A program made the translations under genes and the position numbers. The notes under the pieces were generated by a model that was not told where the DNA came from, searched no databases, and was given only the letters and a program-made list of their open reading frames with translations. From contig NZ_JAOZVW010000018.1 in the NCBI RefSeq assembly GCF_025869345.1, forward strand, positions 3,990 to 67,989: a DNA stretch of 64,000 nt. The letters run 5' to 3'. Positions 18,410 to 28,100 of the stretch are shown here, in pieces; positions within the stretch are counted from its first letter, which is position 1; each line of letters starts with the position of its first letter. The stretch comes from Sphingopyxis sp. (GTDB lineage: Bacteria > Pseudomonadota > Alphaproteobacteria > Sphingomonadales > Sphingomonadaceae).

Positions 18410-20149
18410 TCAGGCGGCGCGTTCGAGCGGCTGCGCGCGTGATCGCCGCACCAGCCGGCCCGGCAGCGCGCCGGTATGCTCGCCGTCCAGATAGGTGATC
18501 TCGCCCGACACGATCGTCGCGACATAGCCGTCCGACGCCTGCTGCATCCGCTTGCCCCCCGCGGGCAGGTCATAGGCGACGCGCGGGACGTGCAGCCGCA
18601 GCGCGTCGAGGTCGATGACGTTGATGTCGGCCTTCCAGCCTTCGGCGATCCGCCCGCGATCCGCCATGCCCACGGTCGCCGCCGCCTTGCTCGTCAATTC
18701 GGCGATCGCCAGCGGCAGCGGCAGCCGCTGGTCGTCGCGCGCGTCGCGTGCCCAGCGCTGGAGCAGATAGGTGGGGAAGCTGGCGTCGCAGATCAGCCCG
18801 TAATGCGCGCCGCCGTCGGCCAGCCCCATCACGGTGTTCGGATGCCCCAGCATCTCGCGCACGCTGTCGAGATTGCCGCCCGAATAATTCGCCGCGGGAA
18901 GGTAGAAAACCGCGTGGCCCTCGTCGCCGAGCAGCAGGTCGTAGCTATAGTCTTCGAGCGATCGGCCCGCCGCGGCGGCCAGCGATTCGACGCGGTCCTC
19001 GCGCGCCGGTTCATATTGCGGCGTGTCGCCCCACGGGCAGGTCGCGCGGAATGCCGCGACGAGGTTCAGCGTGACCGGATTGCTGTCCTCGGGCTGTTCG
19101 GACAGGAGCCGGCGGCGGAAGTCCGGATCGTGCATCCGCGCGACCCGCTCGGCGAGCGGCAGATGCGCGATCGCCCGGTAGCTCGGATGGCAGGAGAAGA
19201 GGTGCAGGCTGAGGTCGAGGCCGAAGAACATGCCGACCGGCCGCGGCGCGACCTGTCCGCGCATTTCGACGCCGTCGGCGGCGGCGCGTTCGAGCCCCGC
19301 GAGCATGTGCCGCCAGCCGCCGCCGGGCTGGCCCGCGACGTCGAGCAGCGTGAAGGAAAGCGGGCGGCGGCCGTGTTCGGCGACGGTCCGGAGCACATCG
19401 AACTCGACCCCGGCATCGCCGTCGGGCGCCGGGATGATCTGGAACACGCCGGCGTCGGCGTCGGTCAGCCCGTCCATTAGCGCGCAAAGCTCGTCGACGT
19501 CGGAATGAAGGCTCGGCGCCAGCTCGCCCGCCTTCGTGCGGTGCATCATGTTGCGCGAGGTGGTGACGCCGAACGCGCCCGCGTCGATCCCCTCGGCGAC
19601 GAGCGCGCGCATCTTTGCCAGATCGTCCGCCGTGGGTGCCTCGCGCCGTGCCGCGCGTTCGCCCATGACATAGATGCGCAGCGCCGAATGCGGAATCTGC
19701 GCGGCGATGTCGATGTCGAGCCGCCGTTCGTCCAGCGCGTCGAGATAATCGGGGAAGCTTTCCCAATTCCAGGGGAGACCGTCGACCATCACCACTTCGG
19801 GAATATCCTCGACCCCCTCCATAAGCTTGACGAGCATGTCGCGCTGGTGCGGGCGGCACGGCGCGAAGCCGACGCCGCAATTGCCCATCACCACCGTCGT
19901 GACGCCATGGCCCGACGAGGGCATCAGCCGCTCCTCCCAGGTGACCTGTCCGTCATAATGAGTGTGGATGTCGACGAAGCCGGGGGTGACGATCTTGCCC
20001 CGCGCGTCGATTTCGCGCTTTCCCGCCCCCGTCACGTCGCCGACCGCGACGATCAGTCCGTCGCGGATGGCGACGTCGGCGGCACGCGGCGGGCTTCCCA
20101 GGCCGTCGTGAACGGTTCCGCCGCGGATGACGAGATCGTGATCGGCCAT
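18410..20149 (-). CDS. Amidohydrolase, D-aminoacylase-like
   Basis: A 579-residue metal-dependent hydrolase. The N-terminal strand [14 protein letters not shown] is followed by [18 protein letters not shown], giving the HxH metal site, then [15 protein letters not shown], which is typical of N-acyl-D-amino-acid deacylases. A C-terminal [20 protein letters not shown] block closes the composite beta domain. The ATG at 20149 sits 7 bp after GAGGA. No signal peptide is visible, so it acts in the cytoplasm. It is convergent with tetR and divergent from TonB receptor 2. D-aminoacylase chemistry is the family's best known reaction, but many members of this longer group have no known substrate. Confidence 0.78.
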   Translation of the reverse strand: MADHDLVIRGGTVHDGLGSPPRAADVAIRDGLIVAVGDVTGAGKREIDARGKIVTPGFVDIHTHYDGQVTWEERLMPSSGHGVTTVVMGNCGVGFAPCRPHQRDMLVKLMEGVEDIPEVVMVDGLPWNWESFPDYLDALDERRLDIDIAAQIPHSALRIYVMGERAARREAPTADDLAKMRALVAEGIDAGAFGVTTSRNMMHRTKAGELAPSLHSDVDELCALMDGLTDADAGVFQIIPAPDGDAGVEFDVLRTVAEHGRRPLSFTLLDVAGQPGGGWRHMLAGLERAAADGVEMRGQVAPRPVGMFFGLDLSLHLFSCHPSYRAIAHLPLAERVARMHDPDFRRRLLSEQPEDSNPVTLNLVAAFRATCPWGDTPQYEPAREDRVESLAAAAGRSLEDYSYDLLLGDEGHAVFYLPAANYSGGNLDSVREMLGHPNTVMGLADGGAHYGLICDASFPTYLLQRWARDARDDQRLPLPLAIAELTSKAAATVGMADRGRIAEGWKADINVIDLDALRLHVPRVAYDLPAGGKRMQQASDGYVATIVSGEITYLDGEHTGALPGRLVRRSRAQPLERAA

Positions 20150-20404
20150 GTCCATTCCTCTTCCCGATTGCCGCTGGTTGCGGGTTTCCTTTTGCAACGG
20201 GTCTAACCTTTTCGGGGCCCGCCGGAAAGCCCCGAACCGAAAAACATCGCCGCATGCCGGGCCCGCGGACGCCTTTGTCTCGTCAGGAATGTTGACATGA
20301 TGACGCGATAACTCGTCATTTAATTTGACAAGATGAGATTCATAGATAGCTTACTAATTAACCGTCGACACAGATCGGCGGCACGACATGGGAGAGGGAT
20401 GAAC
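20150..20404. promoter_or_regulatory. Divergent promoter region, amidohydrolase / receptor 2
   Basis: A 255-bp non-coding stretch whose part nearest receptor 2 is strikingly AT-rich for this genome. It holds two TTGACA hexamers (20292-20297 and 20325-20330) and an imperfect operator-like pair ATGACG...CGTCAT (20300-20305, 20314-20319). A matching -10 element is not clear, so only a promoter region, not exact boxes, can be supported. Confidence 0.45.
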
Positions 20405-22612
20405 ATGGGCAAGCGCTCCATTACATGCTGTGCGTCGTTGCTGGCTATCGTCGTCACGACCGGGGCCTCGGCACAGGTCGAAACCGCTCCGACCGGGCAG
20501 AGCGCCGGGTCCGCGGATCAGGTCGCCGAGATCATCGTCACGGCGCAGCGCCGCGAGCAGAATCTTCAGGACGTTCCCGCCTCGGTGACCGCGTTCGACA
20601 GCGCGAGCCTGGAGGCGCAGTCGGTCCTCAACCTGACCGACCTCAATTCCAAGGTGCCGAACGTCGTCCTCGCGCCGGTGGGCGCCTATCCCTATGCCAG
20701 CGCCTTCTTCATTCGCGGCCTTGGTTTCGCCGACGTCGAATCGACCTTCGAGCCGTCGGTCGGGGTCGAGATGAACGGCGTCTATCTGGCGCGCAACAGC
20801 GGCGCGCTCCAGGATTTCTTCGATATCGAATCGGTCGAGATCCTGCGCGGCCCGCAGGGCACGCTCTATGGCCGCAACACGATCGGCGGCGTCGTCAGCG
20901 TGCGGACCAAGCGGCCGGGCGACAGCTTCGCGGGCGAGGGGCAGCTGACCTTCGGCGACCGCGGCCGGGTCGAGGCCCGCGCGGCGCTCGAAACCCCGCT
21001 GGGCGACACTCTCGCGGTGCGCGCCTCGATGCTCTACAAGACCTATAACGGTTATAATTACAACGCGACGACCGGCGAAAAGGTCGGCGGCAACGAGGTC
21101 TGGTCGGGCCGTCTGACGCTGGTCGCGCGGCCGTCCGACACTCTCGAAGCGACGCTCGTCGCCGATTTTGACCGCGAGCGCGGGTCGGGCGCGGCGTTCC
21201 GCAACGCCTCGCTTCCCGGCGACGTTTACTATAATTTCAGCCCCGATACCGGCACCCCGACCCCCGCGGTTCCGGCGGGCAATTCGGACCCGACCGATCC
21301 CTATACCATCTATTCGGATACCCCGCTGTTCGCGAACCTCGACACCTGGGGGCTGGCGTTCAGCCTCGATTGGGCGATCGGCGGCGCAAAGGTCACCGCG
21401 GTCACCGGCTATCGCGAGTTCAAGGATCGCGTGCAGAGCGATTATGACGCGAGCGCCTTGCCCTTCTTCTCCGCTCTGCGCGACCAGAAGCACGAGCAAT
21501 TCAGTCAGGAAATCCGCATCGCGTCGGACGGCAAGTCGCGCCTCGACTATGTGCTCGGCGCCTTCTTCATGCACCAGAGCTATGACATCACCAATGCGCA
21601 GAGCGGGCTCATCTATGACGGCGCGACCGTCCCGCAGATCGCCAGCCAGAGCAACACCGCCTGGGCGGGCTTCGGCCAGCTCGACTTCCACGCCACCGAT
21701 GCGCTGACGCTGACCGCTGGCGGGCGCTACAGCTATGAGAAGAAGCGCTTCACCAACCAGCCGCTCTTCTTTCCTGCATCGATGACCTATCGCGACAATT
21801 GGGACAATTTTTCGCCCAAATTGGGGATCAGCTATCAGGTCAATCCCGATGTCCTTGCCTATGTCACCTGGTCGAAGGGCTTCCGCAGCGGCGGATATAA
21901 CGGCCGCGCGGCCAGCTTCACCTCGGCGGGGCCCTATGATGCCGAAACCGTGTCGAGCTTCGAGGGCGGGCTGAAGACCGAATTGTTCGACCGCCGCGTG
22001 CGCTTCAATCTCGCCGCCTTCTCGTCGACCTACACCGACATGCAGGTCGGCACGCAGGGGCTGACCTCGGGCGGCGTCTATGAATCGATCGTCACCAACG
22101 CCGGCAAGGGCCGCATCGACGGGATCGAGAGCGAATTGCAATGGGTGCTCGGCGGCGGGTTCAGCATCAACGCCAACGCCGCCTACCTCAACGCGCGGTT
22201 CAAGGAGAATTTCACCGATCTGACCAGCGACGGTATCGATAATCCGACCGACAACAGCGACCTGCCGTTCGCCTATGCGCCGAAATGGTCGGGCAGCCTC
22301 GGGCTTTTCTATGACGCCGATGTCGGGATCGGAAAGCTGAACGGCTCGGTCAACGCGGTCTATATGGACGACCTCTACACGAGCGGCGGCGCCGCCAACC
22401 GGACCAGCGACGTGCAGTTGCGGCCGAGCAATGTGCTCGTCGATGCGACGCTCGGACTGCAGAGCGAGCAGGGCTGGCGGATCGGCGTCTGGGTCAAGAA
22501 CGCCTTCGACAAGACGGTCATCAACAACACCTTCGGCCTTGGTCCGCTCGGTTTCCTGCGCATCTATTCGCCGCCGCGCACCTTCGGCGTCGATCTGGGC
22601 TATAAATTCTGA
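20405..22612 (+). CDS. TonB-dependent outer-membrane receptor 2
   Basis: A 735-residue receptor. The signal peptide (MGKRSITCCASLLAIVVTTGASAQ) is followed by AEIIVTAQRREQNLQDVP, a plug with VEILRGPQGTLYGRNTIGGVV, and a barrel closing with VDLGYKF and terminal Phe. GGAGAGGG at 20391-20398 supports the ATG at 20405; the ATG at 20399 is also in frame but too close. The stop overlaps the MFS start as TGATG, so this is the first gene of a four-gene operon (receptor, MFS, SnoaL-like, VOC). The pairing of an outer-membrane receptor with an inner-membrane carrier implies a full uptake route for one substrate. Confidence 0.88.
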   Translation: MGKRSITCCASLLAIVVTTGASAQVETAPTGQSAGSADQVAEIIVTAQRREQNLQDVPASVTAFDSASLEAQSVLNLTDLNSKVPNVVLAPVGAYPYASAFFIRGLGFADVESTFEPSVGVEMNGVYLARNSGALQDFFDIESVEILRGPQGTLYGRNTIGGVVSVRTKRPGDSFAGEGQLTFGDRGRVEARAALETPLGDTLAVRASMLYKTYNGYNYNATTGEKVGGNEVWSGRLTLVARPSDTLEATLVADFDRERGSGAAFRNASLPGDVYYNFSPDTGTPTPAVPAGNSDPTDPYTIYSDTPLFANLDTWGLAFSLDWAIGGAKVTAVTGYREFKDRVQSDYDASALPFFSALRDQKHEQFSQEIRIASDGKSRLDYVLGAFFMHQSYDITNAQSGLIYDGATVPQIASQSNTAWAGFGQLDFHATDALTLTAGGRYSYEKKRFTNQPLFFPASMTYRDNWDNFSPKLGISYQVNPDVLAYVTWSKGFRSGGYNGRAASFTSAGPYDAETVSSFEGGLKTELFDRRVRFNLAAFSSTYTDMQVGTQGLTSGGVYESIVTNAGKGRIDGIESELQWVLGGGFSINANAAYLNARFKENFTDLTSDGIDNPTDNSDLPFAYAPKWSGSLGLFYDADVGIGKLNGSVNAVYMDDLYTSGGAANRTSDVQLRPSNVLVDATLGLQSEQGWRIGVWVKNAFDKTVINNTFGLGPLGFLRIYSPPRTFGVDLGYKF

Positions 22613-24024
22613 TGCTGGAATCGGGCGGCGGACCCTTGGAGACCCACCTGCCGCCGCCGGATTCCCGGACCGGCGCCGGGGCGGGGCAGGGGGCCGCGAT
22701 CGGTGCGCGCGACCGGCGCTACGCGGTCTTCATGCTGCTGGTGGTGTCGACGATCGCCTTCATCGACCGATCGATCCTCAACACGGTGGGGCAGGCGATC
22801 AAGACCGATCTCCACCTCAGCGACACGCAGCTCGGCCTGCTCGGCGGCGCGGCCTTCGCGATCCTGTACGGCGTCCTCGCCATTCCGGTCGCGCGCCTTG
22901 CCGAACGCTATAGTCGCGTGCGCATCATCGCGGTTTCGATGGCCGCCTGGTCGGCGATGACGGCGCTGTGCGCCGCCGCGAGCGGCTTTGGCGGACTGAT
23001 GCTGGCGCGGATCGGCGTCGGCATCGGCGAAGCCGGGTCGGGGGCGCCCTCGCAGTCGCTGGTGGGCGACTATTTCCTGCCCGAAAAGCGTGCTTCGATC
23101 TTCGGCATTCTCGGCCTCGCGACGCCGATCGGGATCATCCTCGGCGGGATCGGCGGCGCGGTCGTCGCCGAAAGCCACGGCTGGCGGGCCGCGTTCCTGC
23201 TGGTCGGGCTTCCCGGCATCGCGCTGTCGGCGATCGTTTGGCTGACCCTCAAGGAACCGGCGCGCGGCCTTTCCGACGGCCGGATCGCCTCCGACGTCAC
23301 CCCGCCGCTCGGCGCGGTGCTCCGGCGCCTGGCCGGAAGCCCCGCGTTTCGCAACCTCGTGCTGGCGGGAACGGTGGTGAGCTTCGTCGGCTATGCCGGC
23401 ATGACCTTCGCGCATCCCTTCTTCGTGCGCAATTTCGACGTCGGCTATACCGAGGCGGCGATCGCCTTCGCGGTGATCAACAGCCTTTCGCTCGGCAGCG
23501 GCAGCGTGCTCGGCGGGATCGCCGCCGACCGGCTGGGGCGCCGCGACATCCGCTGGTATGGCTGGCTTCCCGCCATCTGCATGATCCTAGCGGCCGCGAC
23601 CTATATGCTTGGCTTTTCGCAGACGAGCTGGTTCTGGACGATCCTGCTCCTGACCCCGCCGGGCTTTTTCGCCGGCGTCTTCACCGGGCCGACCTTCGCC
23701 GTCACCAGCAACCTCGTCGAGCCGCGGATGCGGGCATCGGCGACCGCGATCCTGACGCTGACGATGAGCGTGCTCGGCATGACCCTGGGCCCGATCACCG
23801 CCGGCTGGTTCAGCGACATCTTCGCGGCGCAGGCTTTCGCCGGCGATTATGCCGCGCGCTGCGGCGAGGCGACGACGGCCGCGGCCTGTGCGGCGGCCTC
23901 GGCTCAGGGGCTCCGCACCGCGCTGGTCACGGTCTGCTCCTTCTATGTCGTCGCGGGATGGCTGTTCTTTCGCATGGCGGCGCACCTGCCGCGCGAGCTG
24001 GCTCATATGGAGGAGCGCCGATGA
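22612..24024 (+). CDS. MFS transporter, spinster-like
   Basis: A 470-residue major facilitator with about 12 hydrophobic segments. The first transmembrane region reads FMLLVVSTIAFIDRSILNTV, and the loop 2-3 region ARLAERYSRVRIIAVSMAAWS is the usual MFS signature. The FIDRSILN motif and overall layout resemble the spinster-like group common in sphingomonads. It sits in the inner membrane and probably completes uptake of what receptor 2 brings into the periplasm; export cannot be excluded. Its start overlaps the receptor stop (TGATG) and its stop overlaps the next start (ATGA). Confidence 0.85.
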   Translation: MLESGGGPLETHLPPPDSRTGAGAGQGAAIGARDRRYAVFMLLVVSTIAFIDRSILNTVGQAIKTDLHLSDTQLGLLGGAAFAILYGVLAIPVARLAERYSRVRIIAVSMAAWSAMTALCAAASGFGGLMLARIGVGIGEAGSGAPSQSLVGDYFLPEKRASIFGILGLATPIGIILGGIGGAVVAESHGWRAAFLLVGLPGIALSAIVWLTLKEPARGLSDGRIASDVTPPLGAVLRRLAGSPAFRNLVLAGTVVSFVGYAGMTFAHPFFVRNFDVGYTEAAIAFAVINSLSLGSGSVLGGIAADRLGRRDIRWYGWLPAICMILAAATYMLGFSQTSWFWTILLLTPPGFFAGVFTGPTFAVTSNLVEPRMRASATAILTLTMSVLGMTLGPITAGWFSDIFAAQAFAGDYAARCGEATTAAACAAASAQGLRTALVTVCSFYVVAGWLFFRMAAHLPRELAHMEERR

Positions 24025-24416
24025 CCGAAGCGGAGCAAATCGCGGCGGTTGCCGAGCGCTTTTTCGGGGCGGTCGAGGCGGGCGACACGGGCACGGTCGA
24101 GGCCTGCTACGATCCCGCGGTTGTCATCTGGCACGGCCACACGCGCCAGGCGCAGGACCGGGCGGCGAATGTCGCGACGCTGACACAGTTCATCGCACTC
24201 ACGCGCGAGCGGCGCTACACCGACCGCAAGATCCATGTCTTCGACGGCGGTTTCGTCCAGCAGCATCTGCTGGTCGCGATCGCCAACGGCGGCGCGCGGC
24301 TCGAGCTTCCGGCGGCGCTGATCTGCGCGGTGACGGGCGACCGCATCACCCGGCTCGAAGAATATTTCGACAATTCGGCCGTGATCGAATGGGCGAAGGC
24401 GCCCGATTTCGCGTGA
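24021..24416 (+). CDS. SnoaL/NTF2-like protein
   Basis: A 131-residue small protein with the cone-shaped NTF2-like pattern: AEQIAAVAERFFGAVEAGDTGTVEACYDPAVVIWHGH at the N-terminus and CAVTGDRITRLEEYFDNSAV at the C-terminus. SnoaL-like members include ketosteroid-isomerase-type enzymes and polyketide cyclases. It is coupled to the MFS gene by an ATGA overlap. The small cavity fold fits isomerisation, hydration or cyclisation of the imported compound; the reaction is not readable from sequence. Confidence 0.78.
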   Translation: MTEAEQIAAVAERFFGAVEAGDTGTVEACYDPAVVIWHGHTRQAQDRAANVATLTQFIALTRERRYTDRKIHVFDGGFVQQHLLVAIANGGARLELPAALICAVTGDRITRLEEYFDNSAVIEWAKAPDFA

Positions 24417-24436
24417 CGGCTTCAGGAGAGACGCAA

Positions 24437-24961
24437 ATGAAGACAATGGGGATCAATCACATCGCGCTGGTGGCGCGCGACATGGCCGAAACGGTCAAAT
24501 TCTATACCGAGGTGCTGCAGATGCCGCTGGTCAAGACGGTCGAACTGCCGACCGGCGGCCAGCATTTCTTCTTCGATTGCGGCGGCGGATCGGCGGTCGC
24601 CTTTTTCTGGTGGCAGGACGCGCCGCCCGCGGCGCCGGGCGTCGCGTCGGTCAAGAAATTTCCCGGCGACGACAAGACCGCGGTCGGATCGATGAACCAT
24701 CTCGCCTTTCATATGGAAGAGGAGGAGTTGGAGGCCGCGATCGGGCGGCTGGTCGAGGCGGGGGTCGAGGTCATCCCGATGGTCGTGAACCACGACGACA
24801 GCGAGACGACGGTGAGCATGACGATGCACGACGGCGTGTTCATCCGCTCGGTCTATTTCACCGATCCCAACGGCATCATGATGGAATTCGCCGCCAACAC
24901 CAAGGTCTTCGGCCCCGAGGACGTTCGTCACGAACCCCAGCGGGTCGAAGCCGCCGCCTGA
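24437..24961 (+). CDS. VOC-family (glyoxalase/dioxygenase fold) protein
   Basis: A 174-residue vicinal-oxygen-chelate protein. It has paired beta-alpha-beta modules: INHIALVARDMAETVKFYTEVLQM at the start and MNHLAFHMEEEELEAAIGRLVEAGVEV in the second half, with candidate metal ligands His in INHIAL and NHLAFH and Glu in IMMEFA. AGGAGAG (24424-24430) is well placed before the ATG. Members are glyoxalases, extradiol dioxygenases or epimerases. As the last gene of the receptor 2 operon it may act on the imported molecule; an aromatic ring-opening role is only one possibility. Confidence 0.78.
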   Translation: MKTMGINHIALVARDMAETVKFYTEVLQMPLVKTVELPTGGQHFFFDCGGGSAVAFFWWQDAPPAAPGVASVKKFPGDDKTAVGSMNHLAFHMEEEELEAAIGRLVEAGVEVIPMVVNHDDSETTVSMTMHDGVFIRSVYFTDPNGIMMEFAANTKVFGPEDVRHEPQRVEAAA

Positions 24962-25006
24962 CAGGGCACGCCGCTGGCGGTTTTTGGGGCGGCTGTGGGG
25001 GGCGCT

Positions 25007-25450
25007 TCAGCGCTTGATCGTAACGACCGGCGGTTCGCCCCATTCGGCCTCGAAGGCGCTGTGCAGCGCGCGCACGCGGCGCTTGCCGATCCGCTGTTCG
25101 AGCCGCACGCCCAGTTGCTCGACGATGGCGTTGGCATCTTCGTGCATCTGCGCGCCGCGCTCGGCGAGCGTCACGATCTTGATCCTGCCATCCTCGGGAT
25201 CGGGTTCGAGCGCGAAGAAGCCCGCCTTGACCAGGCTGCCGATCGTCGTGTGCACCGCCTGGCGCGACAGGCGAAGCGCCCGCGCGATATCCGCCGGCCG
25301 CCGCGTGCCGACGAGGACGTGCAGAATGACCATCGATTCCGCGCGCGTGACGGGTTCCCAGCCCGCGGCCTGAAGGCTGCGCTGCAACGCATCGTCGAAC
25401 CATTCAAAACCCTCGAGCAGCGGGGCGATCAGATAGTTGGTCGACTGCAT
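25007..25450 (-). CDS. MarR-family transcriptional regulator
   Basis: A 147-residue winged-helix regulator. The recognition region RRPADIARALRLSRQAVHTTIGSLVKAGFF and the wing PDPEDGRIKIVTLAERG are typical MarR features. It is convergent with the receptor 2 operon and may control it or the neighbouring receptor. Upstream, TTGCC-GATA-GGCAA (25473-25486) is a small palindrome that could be its own operator. The natural ligand is unknown; MarR proteins in catabolic loci often sense an aromatic acid or its CoA ester. Confidence 0.8.
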   Translation of the reverse strand: MQSTNYLIAPLLEGFEWFDDALQRSLQAAGWEPVTRAESMVILHVLVGTRRPADIARALRLSRQAVHTTIGSLVKAGFFALEPDPEDGRIKIVTLAERGAQMHEDANAIVEQLGVRLEQRIGKRRVRALHSAFEAEWGEPPVVTIKR

Positions 25451-25472
25451 CGCCGATGTCTATGCATATGGT

Positions 25473-25486
25473 TTGCCGATAGGCAA
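25473..25486. promoter_or_regulatory. Small palindrome upstream of marR
   Basis: TTGCC-GATA-GGCAA, 5-bp arms around 4 bp, 23 bp before the marR start. Nearby CTATGCATAT is also partly palindromic. The position suits autoregulation by the MarR protein, but the arms are short. Confidence 0.4.
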
Positions 25487-25605
25487 GGGAGGAGCGGAGG
25501 CGGAAGCACGGGATGTCGAGGTGCGCCGGTGATGCGCGGCGAGTGTGGCTTTCGGCACTTCTCCGCACTCGCCCCGACCGGGCCGCGCAAGGCAGCGGCG
25601 GTGCA

Positions 25606-25640
25606 GGAAAAGGCGGAGCAGAGGAATAAACCGCTCCGCC
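25606..25640 (-). terminator. Rho-independent terminator after TonB receptor 3
   Basis: GGCGGAGC (25612-25619) and GCTCCGCC (25633-25640) form an 8-bp stem with a 13-base loop. On the minus strand the stem runs into TTTTCC. It lies 12 bp beyond the receptor 3 stop. Confidence 0.75.
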
Positions 25641-25651
25641 GGTCCCGACGG

Positions 25652-28024
25652 TCAGAAGCGATAGCGCGCTTCGAGCGAATAGGTGCGCGGTGCGCCCGGA
25701 AGCGCCGAATTGAACTGGAGCAGCGCCGCGAGCGGCATACCGCCGACATAATAGACCTTGTCGAAGGCGTTCTTGAGGTTGGCCGACAGCGACCAGCCGG
25801 CCGCTTCATCCTCGATGCCGATCCGGAAATTGGCGATCGAATAGCCGGGCAGATGCGCGGTCGGGTTAAGGTTGCCCGACGCGATATAGAAGGTGCCGGT
25901 CTGCGAATAGAGGTCGCCGCGCAGCGAGGCGGTGAGGCGGCTCGACACCGGCGCTGCAATCTCGCCATAGACGGTGCCCGACCATTCGGGGGTATCGGGA
26001 ACCGTTCCGAGCAGGATCGTTCCGCCGAACGCCGGGGTCAGGCCGTTGGTGAAGCGCGCGTGGGTATAGTTGAGGTTGCCGCCGATGCGCAGCCAGTCGG
26101 TCAGCCGCAGATCGCCGTCGAGTTCGAACCCATAGACCTTGGTGCGCGGAACGTTGACGGCCAGAGAGGCGGGGCCGTTGATGTCGGCAAAGGCGTTTCG
26201 CTGCCCGTTCTTGATCCACATATTATAGAGCGCGATGTTGAACCGCGCGGGCATGGTGCCGAGAAGACCCTGGAATTTGGCGCCGGCCTCGACATCGGTG
26301 ACGGTTTCGGTGCCATAGCTGTTGCCGTTCACCGTGGCGTCGCCGACGATCGGCGGCGAACTGCCGTTGAAACCTCCATTGCGATAGCTGCGGCGCGTAA
26401 CCGCATAGAGCAGGACGTCGTCGCTGATCTGGTTCTGCAATCCGAAGGTCCAGCTCAGGTTGCGGATCGTCTTGCGCTGGTCGTTGTCCGCCACGCCGCT
26501 ATCGATCTGCGCCGGCGTCGCATAGCTGTTGTCGATCGGCAGCGTCCGTCCACGCACGGTTTCGCTGGTGTAGCGCAGCCCCGCCGTTACCCCGAACCCG
26601 CCGCCGAGCTGATAGGTGCCCTGGCCGTAAAAGGCGTAGCTGTTGTTATAGGCGACGTCCGAATTGACCGACAGCGGCGACAGGCCGAGATCGCCGAACA
26701 CGTCGAGGAAGGTCGCCTGGCGGAACACGTTCGACTTCTCGCTCGATAGATAGAAGCCGAGGGCATAGGTGAGCCTGTCGGCGGCGAGCGTGCCGAGAAG
26801 TTGCAACTCTTCCGACAGGATCGTCGTTCGCGTATGGCCGCCGGGCCGTCCAACCTCGTCGATTTCGCCGTCGCCCGCGACGCCGAAGGGCGAACCGTCG
26901 GTGTCGCCGCGAACATCGGTCTTCAGATGCGCATAACCGATGATATTCTTGAGCTTGGTCGTGTCGTTGAGATCGACCGATGTCGAGTTGGTGACGATCA
27001 GATTTTCGGCGCGATAGAAATTGGCGTCGTTGGTTGCGATCGTGAACGGCCCCCGCGCTTTCTGGATCGCCAGGAAGTCGGCGAGACCGCCGGCGGGGAT
27101 CGTCGGGTTGGTGTGCCGGCTGAGATAGCCGTCCCAGGCGCCGGGGCCGAAGACGAGATCGAGGCCGGGAGAATAGAAGAGAGTCACCGCCGCCGCGGTG
27201 GGCTGCGTCGGATCGAGCGCATAGAGGACCGACTGAGTGCTCGTCCCGTCGGCTTTGTAGTAATCGACAACCAGATCATTCTCGAAGCCGCCTTCGCCGC
27301 GCCAGGTCAGGCTGCCGCGTACGCCATAGCGTTCGATCGAGCCGGGCCGCGACCCGTCGTAGAGATTGTGCTGGAATCCGGTCTGGTCGCTGTAGAAGCC
27401 CGCGACGCGCGCAAGCAGCCGGTCGTCAACGATCGGCAGGTTCAGGGCGCCTTCGAGCTGCACCGTGTCGTAATTGCCGTAGCGCGCGCTGAGATAGCCC
27501 CCGAATTCATTGGTCGGCTTGGCCGAGGTGAACAGCACCGCGCCGCCCGTCGCGTTGCGGCCGAATAATGTCCCCTGCGGCCCCTTGAGCACCTGGACCG
27601 ATTGCAGGTCATAGAAGGAGGTCGCGCCGCTGCCGCCGCCGCTGTTGCTGCTGATCTGCACTTCGTTGAAATAGGGGAGGACGCCGGGACGGGTGCCGGT
27701 GAACTGGTCGACCGATTGCCCGCGAAGCGAGAAGTTGACTTCGTTCGAGGTCGCGCCCGCGCGCACCGACAGGCCGGGCGCGGCGAATTGCAGGTCGGCC
27801 TCCGACCGCACATTCTGTTCGGCCAGTTCCTGCATGCCGACGACATCGACCGCGACCGGCGTGCGCGACAGGCTTTCGTCGCGGCGCTGCGCGGTAACGA
27901 TGATGTCGTCATTTCCCGCTGTCGTTTTGCTGGCGCTGTCCGCCGCCGTCTGGGCGAGGGCCGGCGCGGCACCTCCCAGCATTGCGGCGGCCATCGCAAA
28001 TCCGCTGATCCCGTGCCTCGGCAT
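25652..28024 (-). CDS. TonB-dependent outer-membrane receptor 3
   Basis: A 790-residue receptor: signal peptide (MPRHGISGFAMAAAMLGGAAPALAQ), DDIIVTAQRRDESLSRTPVAV, a plug with VQVLKGPQGTLFGRNATGGAV and a barrel ending SLEARYRF. GGGGAGAGAG precedes the ATG at 28024. About 45 bp upstream lies the operator GTAAT-N6-CTTAC at 28068-28083, shared in form with two other promoters around the TetR gene at 30319. The receptor is therefore probably the uptake gate of the same pathway as the PPDK-like protein and the P450 operon. Confidence 0.87.
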   Translation of the reverse strand: MPRHGISGFAMAAAMLGGAAPALAQTAADSASKTTAGNDDIIVTAQRRDESLSRTPVAVDVVGMQELAEQNVRSEADLQFAAPGLSVRAGATSNEVNFSLRGQSVDQFTGTRPGVLPYFNEVQISSNSGGGSGATSFYDLQSVQVLKGPQGTLFGRNATGGAVLFTSAKPTNEFGGYLSARYGNYDTVQLEGALNLPIVDDRLLARVAGFYSDQTGFQHNLYDGSRPGSIERYGVRGSLTWRGEGGFENDLVVDYYKADGTSTQSVLYALDPTQPTAAAVTLFYSPGLDLVFGPGAWDGYLSRHTNPTIPAGGLADFLAIQKARGPFTIATNDANFYRAENLIVTNSTSVDLNDTTKLKNIIGYAHLKTDVRGDTDGSPFGVAGDGEIDEVGRPGGHTRTTILSEELQLLGTLAADRLTYALGFYLSSEKSNVFRQATFLDVFGDLGLSPLSVNSDVAYNNSYAFYGQGTYQLGGGFGVTAGLRYTSETVRGRTLPIDNSYATPAQIDSGVADNDQRKTIRNLSWTFGLQNQISDDVLLYAVTRRSYRNGGFNGSSPPIVGDATVNGNSYGTETVTDVEAGAKFQGLLGTMPARFNIALYNMWIKNGQRNAFADINGPASLAVNVPRTKVYGFELDGDLRLTDWLRIGGNLNYTHARFTNGLTPAFGGTILLGTVPDTPEWSGTVYGEIAAPVSSRLTASLRGDLYSQTGTFYIASGNLNPTAHLPGYSIANFRIGIEDEAAGWSLSANLKNAFDKVYYVGGMPLAALLQFNSALPGAPRTYSLEARYRF

Positions 28025-28067
28025 CGTCTCTCTCCCCAGGCTCCGCACCTTCGGGCGCGTGTTGTCT

Positions 28068-28083
28068 GTAATTAATTACTTAC
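28068..28083. promoter_or_regulatory. TetR operator copy 1 (receptor 3 promoter)
   Basis: GTAAT-TAATTA-CTTAC, one base off the GTAAG-N6-CTTAC form seen in copies 2 and 3. It also contains the perfect 12-bp palindrome GTAATTAATTAC. It lies between the receptor 3 start (28024) and the PPDK-like stop (28101). Confidence 0.65.
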
Positions 28084-28100
28084 ATGAGCGATTGCGCCTG

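Noticed and set aside
20354-22141. A 595-codon minus-strand open frame inside TonB receptor 2
   Set aside because: Antisense shadow of the receptor; low-complexity composition and no motif.
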